From Thiothrix subterranea (GTDB taxonomy: Bacteria > Pseudomonadota > Gammaproteobacteria > Thiotrichales > Thiotrichaceae), in contig NZ_CP133217.1 in assembly GCF_030930995.1 (NCBI RefSeq), positions 1,788,001 through 1,852,000 of the forward strand: 64,000 nucleotides of DNA. Direction: 5' to 3'. The notes beneath the pieces are model-generated. The model made no database searches. It worked only from the letters and a program-made list of their open reading frames with translations, and was not told the origin of the DNA. Positions 18,494 through 28,565 of the stretch are shown here, in pieces. Made by a program: the position numbers and the translations under genes. Within the stretch, counting starts at the first letter, position 1. The number at the start of each line of letters is the position of its first letter.

Positions 18494-18618
18494 TGTTCTT
18501 GTTGTTCCTTGTGCCGATAAGCCATGAATCCTAAGGTTCTACGCTTTCATACTACCCTAATCGTTTGTCGGTGCAAAGATGCGATAGTCAGGGTGAATGC
18601 CGCCTGACTAGCCCGAAC

Positions 18619-19344
18619 TCACAGCTTGAAGTTTTCACCGAGGTAAACGCGCCGCGCTTGTTCGTCTTGCAAGATGGCAGCGGGCGAACCTTCCACCAGA
18701 ATTTTACCTTCACTGAGAATGTAAGCACGGTGGCAAATGCCCAGCGTTTCGCGCACATTGTGGTCAGTGATCAGCACCCCAATGTCACGGGTAACGAGGT
18801 GGCGGATAATGGTTTGAATGTCTAACACCGAAATCGGGTCAACCCCAGCAAACGGTTCATCCAATAAAATGAAAGACGGGTCACTCGCCAGTGCTCGTGC
18901 GATTTCTGCGCGGCGACGTTCCCCACCCGACAGGCTAATCCCTTGGCTGTCACGTAAATGGGTAAGCTGAAATTCTTCCAGCAGGCTATCCACTTTGTCT
19001 TGGCGTTGGCGGCGATTGAGGTCTTTGCGCAATTCCAAGACCGCCATAATGTTTTGTGCCACGGTCAGTTTGCGGAAGATGCTGGCTTCTTGTGCCAAAT
19101 AGCCAATGCCTTCGCGGGCGCGTTCGTGCATGGCTTGGGCGGTAATGTCTTTGTCGTTGAGCAAGACTTGCCCCGCATCCACGTCGACCAAACCGACGAT
19201 CATGTAGAAGCACGTGGTTTTGCCCGCGCCATTCGGCCCCAATAAACCGACGACTTCGGCATTATTGACGTGCAAATCCACGCCTTTGAGGATTTGACGT
19301 TTTTTGTAACTTTTTTGCAGGTTACGCGCTGCTAGGGTATTCAT
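18619..19344 (-). CDS. lptB: LPS export ABC transporter ATPase LptB
   Basis: The cytoplasmic ATPase that powers LptB2FG extraction of lipopolysaccharide from the inner membrane. The 241-residue protein has Walker [10 protein letters not shown] near residue 36, signature LSGGERRR, Walker [10 protein letters not shown], and a switch His in ITDHNVRET. The start overlaps the lptA stop by four bases. It precedes rpoN by 125 bp, the standard gammaproteobacterial order. Confidence 0.96.
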   Translation of the reverse strand: MNTLAARNLQKSYKKRQILKGVDLHVNNAEVVGLLGPNGAGKTTCFYMIVGLVDVDAGQVLLNDKDITAQAMHERAREGIGYLAQEASIFRKLTVAQNIMAVLELRKDLNRRQRQDKVDSLLEEFQLTHLRDSQGISLSGGERRRAEIARALASDPSFILLDEPFAGVDPISVLDIQTIIRHLVTRDIGVLITDHNVRETLGICHRAYILSEGKILVEGSPAAILQDEQARRVYLGENFKL

Positions 19345-19853
19345 TCGGCAGTTTTATTGGTGGGGTAAAACACAGCGGAGACGCGCCCGGCTTTGCCTTT
19401 GCCACCGGCTTTGAGTTGGCCTGTATCGGTCAAATACTCAATATGGTTGCTGCTGAAACGGTCTTGGTCTTGGAGCAACTCCGCGTCACCGTTGAGGATC
19501 AGGCGTTTTTCTTTCACCAAATACTGCATTTCACGCGCCTTGCCGCTGGCGAGTTTGCCATTGTCCATTTTTTGCTTGAGGCTAACCGGTGTGCCGGTGG
19601 CAATGATGCTGATAATTTCATTATTGGGCGCGTTGATTTCAATGTGGGCAGCGCGAATTTCTAAACTGCCTTGAATGATGGAAACATTACCATCGTAGCT
19701 GGCAGTACCGGCGAGTTTGTCGAAGACCGCTGAATCGGCTTCAATTTGAACCGGCGCTGCTACGTCCGTTTTGAGGGCGTAAGCGCTGGACGTCATGCCT
19801 GCCAGCAGCAAGCACAGCAGCCATTTATTTAACTTGGTAGGTTGAGCGCACAT
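19341..19853 (-). CDS. lptA: LPS transport periplasmic protein LptA
   Basis: LptA bridges LptC and LptD across the periplasm with stacked beta-jellyroll units. The 170-residue protein has a signal peptide ending near AYA (residue about 27), then [23 protein letters not shown], the OstA-family start. ATG 19853 is used; the frame extends to a TTG at 19862. It overlaps lptC by 29 bp and lptB by 4 bp, so translation of all three is coupled. Confidence 0.93.
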   Translation of the reverse strand: MCAQPTKLNKWLLCLLLAGMTSSAYALKTDVAAPVQIEADSAVFDKLAGTASYDGNVSIIQGSLEIRAAHIEINAPNNEIISIIATGTPVSLKQKMDNGKLASGKAREMQYLVKEKRLILNGDAELLQDQDRFSSNHIEYLTDTGQLKAGGKGKAGRVSAVFYPTNKTAE

Positions 19854-20265
19854 TGGAATCAAATCTCAGTAAATTATCATCGAGTTTAGCGGTAAGCCCG
19901 GTGGATTGCATCGTGCCGTTGGGCGCATTAATGAACACGTCGGCATCGGTGGTGATTTCCCGTGTGACTTGATCGTACAACAAGTGGTCTGTATGCAACT
20001 TGAACCCTTGGCTGGTATTCACTTCCGGCGCAATAATGCGGCTTTGGCGTTTGCCTTGCCAATGCGACAAATGCCGCCCCGCCATTTCGTAGCTGACTGT
20101 ACCATCGGCTGCCACCGCCATAATCGAAAAATCCGACAGGTAATAGTCAATCTGATCTTTTTGCGGGGTCAGGCGGCTGAAGTCGGTTTTGCCCAAATAA
20201 TCCTCCAACTGGGTAATCAGCAGGATCAACAGCAATACCGCGCTCAGCGTCAGCAGGTGTTTCAT
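19825..20265 (-). CDS. lptC: LPS export protein LptC
   Basis: A bitopic inner-membrane protein of 146 residues with one N-terminal transmembrane helix (LLTLSAVLLLILLITQL) and a periplasmic beta domain that receives LPS and hands it to LptA. Conserved features include the YYLSDFSIM segment and the QVTREITTDADVFI strand. ATG 20265 overlaps the kdsC stop by four bases; the longer frame to 20370 has no membrane-compatible start. Confidence 0.9.
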   Translation of the reverse strand: MKHLLTLSAVLLLILLITQLEDYLGKTDFSRLTPQKDQIDYYLSDFSIMAVAADGTVSYEMAGRHLSHWQGKRQSRIIAPEVNTSQGFKLHTDHLLYDQVTREITTDADVFINAPNGTMQSTGLTAKLDDNLLRFDSNVRSTYQVK

Positions 20266-20816
20266 GTCAAATAGCTGGCGAGTTTGCTGTGCAATTTGCC
20301 GTGGGCATGTAATAGCATTTCGCACACTTCGCGCCCAGCGCCACGCCCGCCGTTGGTTTGTGTGACCCAATGCGCGTGTTGCTTGACGTAGTAATGCGCA
20401 TCGCCGACCGCTATGGCTAAGCCGACTTGCGCCATGACCGGCAAATCGACCACATCATCGCCGACATACGCAATGTTTTCCGGTTTCAGCCCGGTTTTTT
20501 CCAGCAAATCCGTGAAAGCGGGGCGCTTGTCGCGGTAGCCTTGCCAGATACGGTTGCGCGGAATTTTCAGATTATCGGCACGGTGTAACACCAGTTCGGA
20601 CTGCCGACCGGTAATCAGTGCCATTTCCAGCCCGCTTTCCAGCAACATGCGGATACCGTGCCCGTCTTTGGAATGGAAGGCTTTGTATTCTTGCCCGTCA
20701 TCGCCGTAGAACAAACTGCCATCGGTCAATACCCCGTCAATATCGAAAATCACCAGTTGGGTGTTGCGAGCGCGTGCCAGCACGTCGGCGGATAAATTGT
20801 CAAAAGTGGCTATCAT
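20262..20816 (-). CDS. kdsC: 3-deoxy-D-manno-octulosonate 8-phosphate phosphatase KdsC
   Basis: A HAD-superfamily C0-type phosphatase of 184 residues that removes phosphate from KDO-8-P in lipid A-KDO synthesis. The nucleophile motif is FDIDGVLTDG (residues about 24-33), motif II is ALITGRQ, and motif III/IV is YVGDDVVDLPVM. ATG 20816 shares one base with the kdsD stop (TGATG), which is better than the upstream TTG. Confidence 0.95.
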   Translation of the reverse strand: MIATFDNLSADVLARARNTQLVIFDIDGVLTDGSLFYGDDGQEYKAFHSKDGHGIRMLLESGLEMALITGRQSELVLHRADNLKIPRNRIWQGYRDKRPAFTDLLEKTGLKPENIAYVGDDVVDLPVMAQVGLAIAVGDAHYYVKQHAHWVTQTNGGRGAGREVCEMLLHAHGKLHSKLASYLT

Positions 20817-21790
20817 CAAGCAATTCCTGCGCGTAAAAGATCATGCATGTGGATGATACCGATAACCGCGTCATCCTGCACGACTGGCAACACGGTGATC
20901 GCGTGTTCCTGCATCAAATTAAGCGCTTCGACCGCGAGGCTGTGCGCATCAATGCTGCGAAACGGTGTGGTCATCAGCGCGGAAATGGGTTGTTCGTGCA
21001 AACGTTGCCCTTTTTCAAACGAGCGCCGCAAATCGCCGTCGGTGAAAATGCCCAGCAATTTGCCTGTATCCGTGGTGATGGCGGTCATGCCGAGTTTTTT
21101 GCGGGTCATTTCCAGAATCGCTTGTTGCAAGCTGGCATCGGGGCGGACTTGGGGAATGTCTGCGTCGGTATGCATAATGTCACGCACATGCACCAGCAGG
21201 CGTTTGCCTAAACGCCCGCCGGGGTGGGAGCGGGCGAAATCATTCGCCGTAAAGCCGCGTGCTTCCAGCAAGGCTACCGCGAGCGCATCGCCCATGACCA
21301 AGGTGGCGGTGGTGCTGGAGGTGGGCGCAAGCCCCAAGGGGCAGGCTTCTTTGTCGACTGCGATATTGATGTGGAAATCGGCGGCTTCTGCCATCGGCGA
21401 CTGTGGGTTGCCGGTCATGGCGATAATGCACACGTCAAGGCGGCGAATCACCGGCAGAATTGCGAGAATTTCGGCGCTCGTACCGGAATTGGAGAGCGCA
21501 ATGATCACATCGCCGTTGACGATCATGCCAAGGTCGCCGTGGCTGGCTTCGCCGGGGTGCAGGAAAAACGCGGGCGTGCCGGTGCTGGCAAGCGTGGCGG
21601 CGATTTTGTTGCCGATGTGACCGGATTTGCCCATACCTGTGACGATGACGCGCCCTTGGCAGGCGAGGATGGCTTCGCAGGCGTGCAAAAAGTCATCGTC
21701 TAAGCGCGAGGGCAGGGCGGTGAGGGCGGCAATTTCGGTGTCGATAACGGCTTTCGCAAGGGCGAGTAGGTCTTTAGCGTGGTGTGACAT
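20816..21790 (-). CDS. kdsD: D-arabinose 5-phosphate isomerase KdsD
   Basis: KdsD makes arabinose-5-phosphate from ribulose-5-phosphate, the precursor of KDO. The 324-residue protein has an N-terminal SIS domain (GMGKSGHIGNKIAATLAS, then SNSGTSAEIL and LAPTSSTTATLVMGDAL) and two C-terminal CBS domains (about residues 205-260 and 270-322). It is the first gene of the kdsD-kdsC-lptC-lptA-lptB-rpoN run, in which successive LPS genes overlap. Confidence 0.95.
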   Translation of the reverse strand: MSHHAKDLLALAKAVIDTEIAALTALPSRLDDDFLHACEAILACQGRVIVTGMGKSGHIGNKIAATLASTGTPAFFLHPGEASHGDLGMIVNGDVIIALSNSGTSAEILAILPVIRRLDVCIIAMTGNPQSPMAEAADFHINIAVDKEACPLGLAPTSSTTATLVMGDALAVALLEARGFTANDFARSHPGGRLGKRLLVHVRDIMHTDADIPQVRPDASLQQAILEMTRKKLGMTAITTDTGKLLGIFTDGDLRRSFEKGQRLHEQPISALMTTPFRSIDAHSLAVEALNLMQEHAITVLPVVQDDAVIGIIHMHDLLRAGIA

Positions 21791-21834
21791 GGTGATTCAA
21801 GCCTCATTGTTGAAGATTCAGGAGGCGGCAGGCA

Positions 21835-21858
21835 CAAAAAAACCCGCTACTGGCGGGT
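21835..21858 (-). terminator. Intrinsic terminator after tRNA-Leu
   Basis: Read on the minus strand this is a stem of CCCGCC/GGCGGG type (AACCCGCCAGTAGCGGGTT) followed by seven T residues. It lies about 35 bp downstream of the tRNA-Leu gene and before kdsD, and ends the tRNA transcript. Confidence 0.85.
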
Positions 21859-21892
21859 TAGATGTTCTCACTTATGTTTGGTTCACAATAAG

Positions 21893-21979
21893 TGGTGCCG
21901 AGAGCGAGACTCGAACTCGCACAATGTTACCATCGGCGGATTTTGAATCCGCTGCGTCTACCAATTCCGCCATCCCGGC
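21893..21979 (-). tRNA. tRNA-Leu (CAA)
   Basis: An 87-nt class II tRNA on the minus strand. The acceptor stem GCCGGGA pairs with TCTCGGC-type bases next to an encoded CCA end. The D arm has GGCGGAATTGGTAGACGC. The anticodon stem GCGGA/TCCGC encloses the loop TTCAAAA, giving anticodon CAA. A long variable arm follows, then the T arm with GTTCGAGTC. It decodes UUG. It is followed by an intrinsic terminator at 21835. Confidence 0.96.
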
Positions 21980-22058
21980 TAAGATGTGAAGGCGGTGATT
22001 ATACATAAGCTTTTCGATTTGTCGAAACATTTTTTACAAAATGTTACACTCTGTCCCC

Positions 22059-23093
22059 ATGAAATTAAGTGACTTCCATTATGACCTCCCTCCAGCGCTG
22101 ATTGCTTCCGAACCTTTAACGGAACGGACAGCCAGTCGGCTACTGATTTTGAACAGCGCCAGCGGTGAATGCCGTGATGGTCAGTTTACCGATGTGCTCG
22201 ATTTGCTCCAGCCCGAAGACTTGCTGGTGTTCAACAATACCCGCGTGATTCCTGCCCGTTTGCATGGCGAAAAGGCCACGGGCGGCAAAGTTGAGGTGTT
22301 GGTGGAACGCATTACCGGCGAGCACACCGCGCTGGCTCACATTCGTGCCAGTAAAGCGCCCAAACCCGGTACACGCTTGCGTTTGGAGCAGGCGATTGAT
22401 GCGCAAGTCACCGGGCGGCAAGACGATTTGTTTGAGGTGCAGTTTTTGCACATGGATTCGGCACTGAACTTGCTGGAGCAATACGGGCATATTCCCCTGC
22501 CTCCTTACATCGAGCGTGCGGATACACCAGCCGATCGGGAACGTTACCAAACGGTGTTTGCACAGCAACCAGGGGCGGTGGCGGCACCGACCGCTGGTTT
22601 GCATTTTGATCAGCCGCTACTGGCAGCGTTGCGGCAAAAAGGGGTGCAAACCGCTGCGGTTACGTTGCACGTGGGGGCGGGTACATTCCAGCCAGTGCGG
22701 GTGCAGGATTTGTCACAGCATGTGATGCACGCTGAATATGCTGACGTTTCCCAAGCGGTGTGTGACGCGGTGGCGGCTTGCCGTGAACGCGGCGGGCGGG
22801 TGGTGGCAGTCGGCACAACGTCGGTGCGCAGCCTCGAAAGTGCTGCCCGCGATGGCACGTTAAAACCGTTTCAGGGGGATACGCGCTTGTTCATTACGCC
22901 CGGTTATCAATTCCGGGTGGTGGATGTCATGATTACCAATTTCCACCTGCCCGAATCTACCTTGTTGATGCTGGTGTCAGCGTTTGCTGGGTATGAAAAC
23001 ATCAAGCAAGCCTACCAACATGCCGTTCGTCAGGAATATCGCTTCTTTAGTTACGGTGATGCAATGCTTATAACCTATAAGCAGAATAAATAG
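22059..23093 (+). CDS. queA: S-adenosylmethionine:tRNA ribosyltransferase-isomerase
   Basis: QueA transfers and isomerises the ribosyl group of SAM onto 7-aminomethyl-7-deazaguanine in tRNA, forming epoxyqueuosine. The 344-residue protein begins [11 protein letters not shown] and shows [37 protein letters not shown] and [16 protein letters not shown], all family signatures. ATG 22059 is used; the frame runs back to 22041 without better support. tgt, often next in other genomes, is not here. Confidence 0.96.
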   Translation: MKLSDFHYDLPPALIASEPLTERTASRLLILNSASGECRDGQFTDVLDLLQPEDLLVFNNTRVIPARLHGEKATGGKVEVLVERITGEHTALAHIRASKAPKPGTRLRLEQAIDAQVTGRQDDLFEVQFLHMDSALNLLEQYGHIPLPPYIERADTPADRERYQTVFAQQPGAVAAPTAGLHFDQPLLAALRQKGVQTAAVTLHVGAGTFQPVRVQDLSQHVMHAEYADVSQAVCDAVAACRERGGRVVAVGTTSVRSLESAARDGTLKPFQGDTRLFITPGYQFRVVDVMITNFHLPESTLLMLVSAFAGYENIKQAYQHAVRQEYRFFSYGDAMLITYKQNK

Positions 23094-23302
23094 ATATTTC
23101 GTCCGTCAAGGTTGTGACTTGTTTGCAACTGTAAGATCATAATCATGTAACGTAAATCTATGTTTATCAAAGATTAATCAAGCCTATGGCTGGGTTGTTT
23201 TTGATCGAGCTGGCAGTTTGTTTTATCCCCAACATCTGTTGTGCTATTTAACTTGCGAGATGATGCGCCCGTTGTCAGTCGGGAATGCGTCGGAGATTGA
23301 TT

Positions 23303-24133
23303 ATGAACAAAAAGAGTGTTTTCAAAAAAATGTCCTTGCCGTTGCTGGGTGGCTTAATGCTGTTAGCCGTGCCGCTGTTGAGTGTGGCGGCATTGCCGAT
23401 GCCTGCCGATAATTCCCTGATTTACCGTGTCCATAGCTTGGATGCGGGTAATGTATTGAAAATGTACAAAGAGCCGGGTAAAGAGGTCATCGTCAACCTG
23501 CCCCATAATGCTACGTGGATTGCGCGGCGTAATGCGCAAATGACCATCGGCGACAAGGTGTGGGAAAAGGTGAGCTGGGATGACCAAACCGGCTGGGTAT
23601 TATCCGATGCGCTAGAGGAAGATCCCAAAGCGACCGAAGCGGCGAATGCCCGCCGCCAATGCTTGGTTGACCCTGCCATACAAGATAAAGATTGCTGCGG
23701 CTATCCTGAGTCGGCAAAAGGTGGATTATTCAAATCCATTCCGGTTTACGCGGTGCAGGATCTGTCGGCGGGTGAAAGCCTGATGATGTATGTGGATCAC
23801 GGCGATGATGCGATTGCGGTGGAGATTCCCCACAACGGTACCAATATCGTCAAGCTAGGTCAGCGTGCAGAAGCCGGTGCATTCGCCATGGAGCGGGTAC
23901 GTTGGGCAGGGCAAAATGGCTGGATAGATGCCGCTAAAATGTCTTTCGACGAAGCCAAAACCCAATCCGGTGATGCTAAACGCCAGAAATGCGGTGGTGT
24001 CTCTGGTGGTGTAGACTTCAAAGAATCTGAAGTGGTTTGCTTGCCAGCCCCGGTGATCCGTCGCTTGCAAGAATCCGGCGCATTGGATGCCGAAACCGTC
24101 AAAAAGCTCCTAGAACAAGCCGACAAAAAATAA
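23303..24133 (+). CDS. Secreted protein with two SH3-like repeats
   Basis: A 276-residue exported protein. A hydrophobic signal segment (LPLLGGLMLLAVPLLSVAA) is followed by two similar units: residues about 38-90 (YRVHSLDAGNVLKMYKEPG, ending WEKVSWDDQTGWV) and about 146-210 (VYAVQDLSAGESLMMYVDHG, ending ERVRWAGQNGWI). Each resembles a bacterial SH3 domain with the terminal GWV/GWI strand. Cysteine pairs (CLVDPAIQDKDCC and KCGG/VVCLP) may form disulfides. CGGAG precedes ATG 23303. Bacterial SH3 domains usually bind peptidoglycan or peptides; the specific role is unknown. Confidence 0.65.
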   Translation: MNKKSVFKKMSLPLLGGLMLLAVPLLSVAALPMPADNSLIYRVHSLDAGNVLKMYKEPGKEVIVNLPHNATWIARRNAQMTIGDKVWEKVSWDDQTGWVLSDALEEDPKATEAANARRQCLVDPAIQDKDCCGYPESAKGGLFKSIPVYAVQDLSAGESLMMYVDHGDDAIAVEIPHNGTNIVKLGQRAEAGAFAMERVRWAGQNGWIDAAKMSFDEAKTQSGDAKRQKCGGVSGGVDFKESEVVCLPAPVIRRLQESGALDAETVKKLLEQADKK

Positions 24134-24149
24134 CCCATTGCGAGATGTA

Positions 24150-24170
24150 GGGGCGTATTGCATACGCCCC
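24150..24170. repeat. Intergenic palindrome between SH3-like gene and folD
   Basis: A perfect nine-base-pair inverted repeat GGGGCGTAT-TGC-ATACGCCCC lies in the 43 bp between two convergent genes. It shares the flank GTAGGGGCG with the hairpin at 14242-14270. It may be a bidirectional terminator or a short dispersed repeat; there is no T tract on either side. Confidence 0.55.
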
Positions 24171-24176
24171 TCTTCA

Positions 24177-25034
24177 TCAAAACGAATGCTTTTCGCACGC
24201 TTCCAGCGTGTTTTTCATCAGCATGGCAACCGTCATTGGCCCCACACCACCCGGCACAGGCGTAATCCACGCAGCACGTTCAGCCGCTGCTGCAAATTCC
24301 ACATCGCCTGCTAGTTTGCCGCTTTCCAGCCGGTTGATACCCACATCAATCACGGTTGCGCCCGGTTTGATCCAATCGCCTTTGACTAGCCCCGGTTTGC
24401 CTGCTGCTGCCACCACGATGTCGGCTTGGCGCACCAGTTCAGGCGTCATGCTGCCGCTGAAACGGTGAGTAACAGTGACGGTTGCACCCGCCAGCAACAA
24501 TTCCAACGCCATCGGGCGACCGACGATATTGGATGCACCGACGATGACGGCATGACGACCTTTGTAAATTTCACCCGTGCTATCCAGTAAGCGCATGACA
24601 CCATAAGGGGTGCAAGGGCGCAGGCTGGGAATGCGTAACGTCAATCTGCCGACATTGGTAGGGTGAAAACCATCCACGTCTTTGCTGGGGTTGATTTGCT
24701 CAATGATCAGTGAGGCATCCAGATGCGCGGGCAGTGGCAGTTGTACCAGAATGCCGTCAATCAAGGGGTCGTGGTTAAGCTCGTTAATTAACTCGACCAA
24801 TTCGTGCTGAGTGGTTTGCGGGGGCAGGTCATACGAGCGCGACAGTATGCCGACTTCATCGCAGGCTTTGCGTTTGTGGCTGACGTAGACTTGCGAGGCA
24901 GGGTCGGAACCGATCAGGATGACGGCAAGACCGGGGCGGCGTTTGCCGTGTTGCAGGCGGGCATCCACACCTTGTTTGACTTCGGTGCGGACTTCGGCGG
25001 CAATCTTTTTGCCATCAATGATTTGAGCTGTCAT
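24177..25034 (-). CDS. folD: Methylenetetrahydrofolate dehydrogenase/cyclohydrolase FolD
   Basis: A bifunctional one-carbon enzyme (285 residues) that interconverts 5,10-methylene-, methenyl- and 10-formyl-tetrahydrofolate. The catalytic segment [14 protein letters not shown] holds the lysine and tyrosine; GILVQLPLP and KDVDGFHP follow. The NADP-binding part has [12 protein letters not shown], and the C-terminus has [16 protein letters not shown]. It is separated from ppsR by 45 bp on the same strand. Confidence 0.96.
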   Translation of the reverse strand: MTAQIIDGKKIAAEVRTEVKQGVDARLQHGKRRPGLAVILIGSDPASQVYVSHKRKACDEVGILSRSYDLPPQTTQHELVELINELNHDPLIDGILVQLPLPAHLDASLIIEQINPSKDVDGFHPTNVGRLTLRIPSLRPCTPYGVMRLLDSTGEIYKGRHAVIVGASNIVGRPMALELLLAGATVTVTHRFSGSMTPELVRQADIVVAAAGKPGLVKGDWIKPGATVIDVGINRLESGKLAGDVEFAAAAERAAWITPVPGGVGPMTVAMLMKNTLEACEKHSF

Positions 25035-25079
25035 GGTATGTCCGGGGCAGGGGAAAAAGTGCGTATTGTCGCACTGGAC

Positions 25080-25910
25080 TTATTCCCCGTACAACTGCCG
25101 TTTCAAGCCACTGCGATTCAAAATAGTCGTGGCAATTTCCTCAATCGAAGTTGCCGTTGTCTCAATGAAGGGGATTTTTTCGCGACGATACAAACTTTCC
25201 TGCCATTGCAGTTCTTGCTGGCATTGGCTCAGCGACGCATAACGGCTATTCGGTTTGCGCTCTTGGCGAATACGCTGCAATTGCTGTGCGGTAATCGTCA
25301 AACCGAACAATTTATTGCGGAAGGGGTGCAGGATTTTGGGCAAGCCCGGCGCATCCATGTCTTCTTCCGTCAGCGGATAGTTCGCCGCGTAAATGCCGTA
25401 TTGCATCGCCAGATACAAACACGTCGGGGTTTTGCCCGAACGCGATACCCCAATCAGAATAATCTCGGCTTCAGCAAAGTTTTTGGCACTGATGCCATCG
25501 TCATTGGCTTGCGCAAAATTAATCGCGGAAATCCGTTTGGAATACGACGCATCGTTGTGCAAGCCGTGCGAACGCCCGATCGCATGGGAAGAGGGTTGCC
25601 CCAGTTCTTTTTCCATCGAGCCGATAAAGTTGTCAAAAAAGTCGTAAATGGCACAATCGGCGGTTTCGATATGCTGACGCACATCAGGGTTGATCAGAGT
25701 GCTAAACACCAGCGGGCGGCAACCATCCAGTTGCGCCATCAGGTTGATTTGTTCAGCAGCTTCCCGTGCTTTTGCCTCGGAGTCGAGAAACGGGATGCTA
25801 ACTTTGCGCCATTGAATGCCGTCGAACTGGGTCAACAAACTGTGACCCAGTGTTTCGACGGTAATCCCGGTGCGGTCAGATAGGTAAAATACTGTCCGCC
25901 GACTGCTCAT
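25080..25910 (-). CDS. ppsR: PEP synthetase regulatory protein (bifunctional kinase/pyrophosphorylase)
   Basis: This DUF299-family protein inactivates PEP synthetase by ADP-dependent threonine phosphorylation and reactivates it by phosphate-dependent dephosphorylation. The 276-residue sequence starts RRTVFYLSDRTGITVETLGHSLL and has a P-loop GVSRSGKTPT near residue 153. Its start codon shares one base with the ppsA stop (TAATG), so the enzyme and its regulator are translated together, as expected for a target-modifier pair. Confidence 0.94.
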   Translation of the reverse strand: MSSRRTVFYLSDRTGITVETLGHSLLTQFDGIQWRKVSIPFLDSEAKAREAAEQINLMAQLDGCRPLVFSTLINPDVRQHIETADCAIYDFFDNFIGSMEKELGQPSSHAIGRSHGLHNDASYSKRISAINFAQANDDGISAKNFAEAEIILIGVSRSGKTPTCLYLAMQYGIYAANYPLTEEDMDAPGLPKILHPFRNKLFGLTITAQQLQRIRQERKPNSRYASLSQCQQELQWQESLYRREKIPFIETTATSIEEIATTILNRSGLKRQLYGE

Positions 25911-28291
25911 TATTTACCATCCAGACTGGCAAGGTGCAGCCAGGTATCCACCACGGTATCCGGGTTCAACGACAGGCTGCTAATGCCTTGCTCATGCAAC
26001 CACACCGCGAAATCGGGGTAATCCGAAGGCCCTTGCCCACAAATGCCGATGTATTTACCTTGCTTGTGGCAGGCATCAATCGCCATTTTCAGCAGCTTTT
26101 TCACCGCCGGATTGCGCTCATCAAACAGGTGCGCAATCAAGCCGGAATCGCGATCCAGACCCAGCGTCAACTGCGTCATATCGTTGGAACCGATGGAGAA
26201 GCCGTCGAAGTATTCGAGGAATTCTTCTGCCAGTACGGCGTTGGAAGGGATTTCGCACATCATGATCAGGCGCAAACCGTTTTCACCACGTTTGATGCCT
26301 TGGGTTGCCAGCAATTCGGTGACTTGCTGCGCTTCTTCCAAAGTGCGGCAGAACGGGATCATGATTTCGACGTTGGTCAAGCCCATTTCATTGCGGACTT
26401 TGCGCAGCGCACGGCATTCCAGCTCGAAGCAGTCGCGGAAATTCGCGGATAAATAGCGCGAAACACCACGGTAGCCGATCATCGGGTTTTCTTCGTGCGG
26501 TTCGTAACGGTCGCCTGCCATCAGGTTGGCGTATTCGTTCGACTTGAAGTCGGACATGCGCACGATGACCTTGTTAGGTGCGTAAGCCGCTGCAAGGGTG
26601 GCGATGCCTTCGACCAGTTTTTCCACGTAGAAATCGACCGGGCTGGCGTAACCGGCAATCTTCGCGCCGATTTTAGCTTTCAGATCCGCAGGTAGGTTAT
26701 CGAATTCCAGCAAGGCTTTCGGGTGGATGCCGATGGTATTGTTAATGATGAATTCCAAGCGTGCCAAGCCCACACCCGCATTCGGCAGGCGCGAGAAGGC
26801 GAAAGCGCGGGACGGGTTGCCCACGTTCATCATGATTTTGACGGAAAGGTCGGGCAGGTTGCCGGTGTCAGCAGTGCGCACCTCAAACGGCAGCAAGCCG
26901 CTATAGATGAAACCAGTGTCACCTTCCGCGCAGGAAACGGTGATTTCGTCGCCAGCATTGATGCGTTGGGTCGCGTCGCCACAGCCTACGACGGCGGGGA
27001 TGCCCATTTCACGCGCAATGATTGCCGCGTGGCAGGTACGTCCGCCGCGATTGGTGACGATGGCGGAAGCGCGTTTCATGATCGGTTCCCAGTCGGGGTC
27101 GGTCATGTCTGTTACCAATACGTCGCCTTCTTTCACCTCGTTCATCTGGCTGATGCTCATAATGATGCGAGCAGGGCCTTGACCGATTTTTTGACCGATG
27201 GCGCGACCTTCGGCAACGACCGTGCCTTTTTCTTTGAGCTGGTAGCGTTCGATGATGGTGGCGGAAGCGCGGCTTTCGACGGTTTCAGGGCGGGCTTGCA
27301 CAATGTATAGCTTGCCGTCGCCGCCATCGAGTGCCCATTCAATGTCCATCGGACGCTGGTAGTGCTTCTCGATAATCATGGCTTGGCGGGCGAGGGATTC
27401 GACTTGCTCTTCGCTCAGGCAGAAACGTTCGCGGCGGGCAGCATCGACTTCGCGGGTCAACGTGGCTTTATTATGTGCGTCACCAGCCGAGGCTGCATAC
27501 ACCATTTCAATCGCCTTGCTACCCAAACGGCGTGAGAGGATCGCCGAGCGACCGGCTTCAATATTGGGCTTGTAAACGTAGAATTCGTCGGGGTTGACCG
27601 CGCCTTGTACCACGGTTTCGCCTAAACCATACGCGCCAGTCACGAAGACTGCATCACGGAAACCGGATTCGGTGTCGAGGGTGAACAATACGCCGCTTGC
27701 GCCGATGTCGCTGCGTACCATTTTTTGCACACCAGCCGACAGGAATACTTTGTCGTGTTCGAAATGCTGGTGGACGCGGTAGGCAATCGCGCGGTCGTTG
27801 TACAGTGACGCGAACACTTCCTTGATGGCGGCGATAACGTTATCCAGCCCGCGCACATTGAGGAAGGTTTCCTGTTGACCAGCGAATGACGCATCCGGTA
27901 AGTCTTCAGCCGTGGCGGAAGAACGCACTGCGAAAGAAGCAGTATCACCTGAACCCGCTGCGAGGGTGTCGTAGGCTTCGCGCACGGTTTCTAACAATTT
28001 TTCGGGTAATGGCGTATCCATCACCCAGCCACGGATGGTTTTACCGGCATTGGTGAGGGCGTGGATGTCGTCTACGTCGAGGGAATTGAGCAGCGCGTTG
28101 ATGCGATCAGCGAGACCGTCAGCGCGGATAAAATCTTGATAGGCTTCTGTGGTGGTGGCAAAACCATTCGGGACGCTAACGCCCACATTTGCCAAGTTGC
28201 TGATCATTTCCCCAAGGGAGGCGTTTTTGCCGCCGACGATGTTAACATCGTGCATCCCCAATTGGTCGAACCAAAGAATGTAATCTGCCAT
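25910..28291 (-). CDS. ppsA: Phosphoenolpyruvate synthase (pyruvate, water dikinase)
   Basis: PpsA converts pyruvate and ATP to PEP, AMP and phosphate, feeding gluconeogenesis. The 793-residue protein has an N-terminal ATP-grasp domain ([10 protein letters not shown]), a central phosphohistidine domain with [13 protein letters not shown] (catalytic His at about residue 421, the same place as in the E. coli enzyme), and a C-terminal PEP-binding TIM barrel ([15 protein letters not shown] and [15 protein letters not shown]). ATG 28291 has GGAG eight bases upstream; the frame extends to 28513 through leader DNA and that extension is rejected. The leader carries an attenuator-like structure at 28385-28460. 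Confidence 0.96.
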   Translation of the reverse strand: MADYILWFDQLGMHDVNIVGGKNASLGEMISNLANVGVSVPNGFATTTEAYQDFIRADGLADRINALLNSLDVDDIHALTNAGKTIRGWVMDTPLPEKLLETVREAYDTLAAGSGDTASFAVRSSATAEDLPDASFAGQQETFLNVRGLDNVIAAIKEVFASLYNDRAIAYRVHQHFEHDKVFLSAGVQKMVRSDIGASGVLFTLDTESGFRDAVFVTGAYGLGETVVQGAVNPDEFYVYKPNIEAGRSAILSRRLGSKAIEMVYAASAGDAHNKATLTREVDAARRERFCLSEEQVESLARQAMIIEKHYQRPMDIEWALDGGDGKLYIVQARPETVESRASATIIERYQLKEKGTVVAEGRAIGQKIGQGPARIIMSISQMNEVKEGDVLVTDMTDPDWEPIMKRASAIVTNRGGRTCHAAIIAREMGIPAVVGCGDATQRINAGDEITVSCAEGDTGFIYSGLLPFEVRTADTGNLPDLSVKIMMNVGNPSRAFAFSRLPNAGVGLARLEFIINNTIGIHPKALLEFDNLPADLKAKIGAKIAGYASPVDFYVEKLVEGIATLAAAYAPNKVIVRMSDFKSNEYANLMAGDRYEPHEENPMIGYRGVSRYLSANFRDCFELECRALRKVRNEMGLTNVEIMIPFCRTLEEAQQVTELLATQGIKRGENGLRLIMMCEIPSNAVLAEEFLEYFDGFSIGSNDMTQLTLGLDRDSGLIAHLFDERNPAVKKLLKMAIDACHKQGKYIGICGQGPSDYPDFAVWLHEQGISSLSLNPDTVVDTWLHLASLDGK

Positions 28292-28384
28292 TGCGCGATC
28301 TCCGTCAATCGAAGTTGGAAGTTTGGATCTTGATATTTTGGTTGGTGTAGGTTGAAAGGCTATTGTTTCATAGGGGGCGGGGGA

Positions 28385-28460
28385 TAAAAAGAGCGGCGTT
28401 CTATAGCGAACGCCGCAAGCACCACAGTTAGCATAGATAAGCACTCGTAATGGGTGCTTA
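28385..28460 (-). promoter_or_regulatory. Structured ppsA leader with internal intrinsic terminator
   Basis: On the minus strand, reading toward ppsA, a hairpin TAAGCAC/GTGCTTA (28460-28438) is followed by a nine-base-pair hairpin GCGGCGTTC/GAACGCCGC (28416-28393) and then a TTTTT run (28390-28386), about 95 bases before the ppsA ATG. A terminator inside the leader of a gene, with a second hairpin before it, is the layout of an attenuator. The left arm AAGCACC can also pair with GGTGCTT (28427-28421), giving an alternative fold. The same parts could form the 3' end of a short independent RNA. No known riboswitch class was recognised. Confidence 0.55.
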
Positions 28461-28565
28461 GCTGTCGCGTAAGATACCGAAAATAATGCATTGTAAAAAA
28501 TCAATTGTTTCAATTATTACTATTGTATTGCACAATAATGACATAATGGAGGAGGGTAAATAATC

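Noticed and set aside
24804-25883. 359-codon plus-strand frame opposite folD and ppsR
   Set aside because: It spans two conserved genes on the other strand and their intergenic gap, with no recognisable motif.
28292-28513. N-terminal extension of PpsA by 74 residues
   Set aside because: The extension covers the leader hairpins and lacks homology; ATG 28291 gives the canonical N-terminus with a good ribosome binding site.
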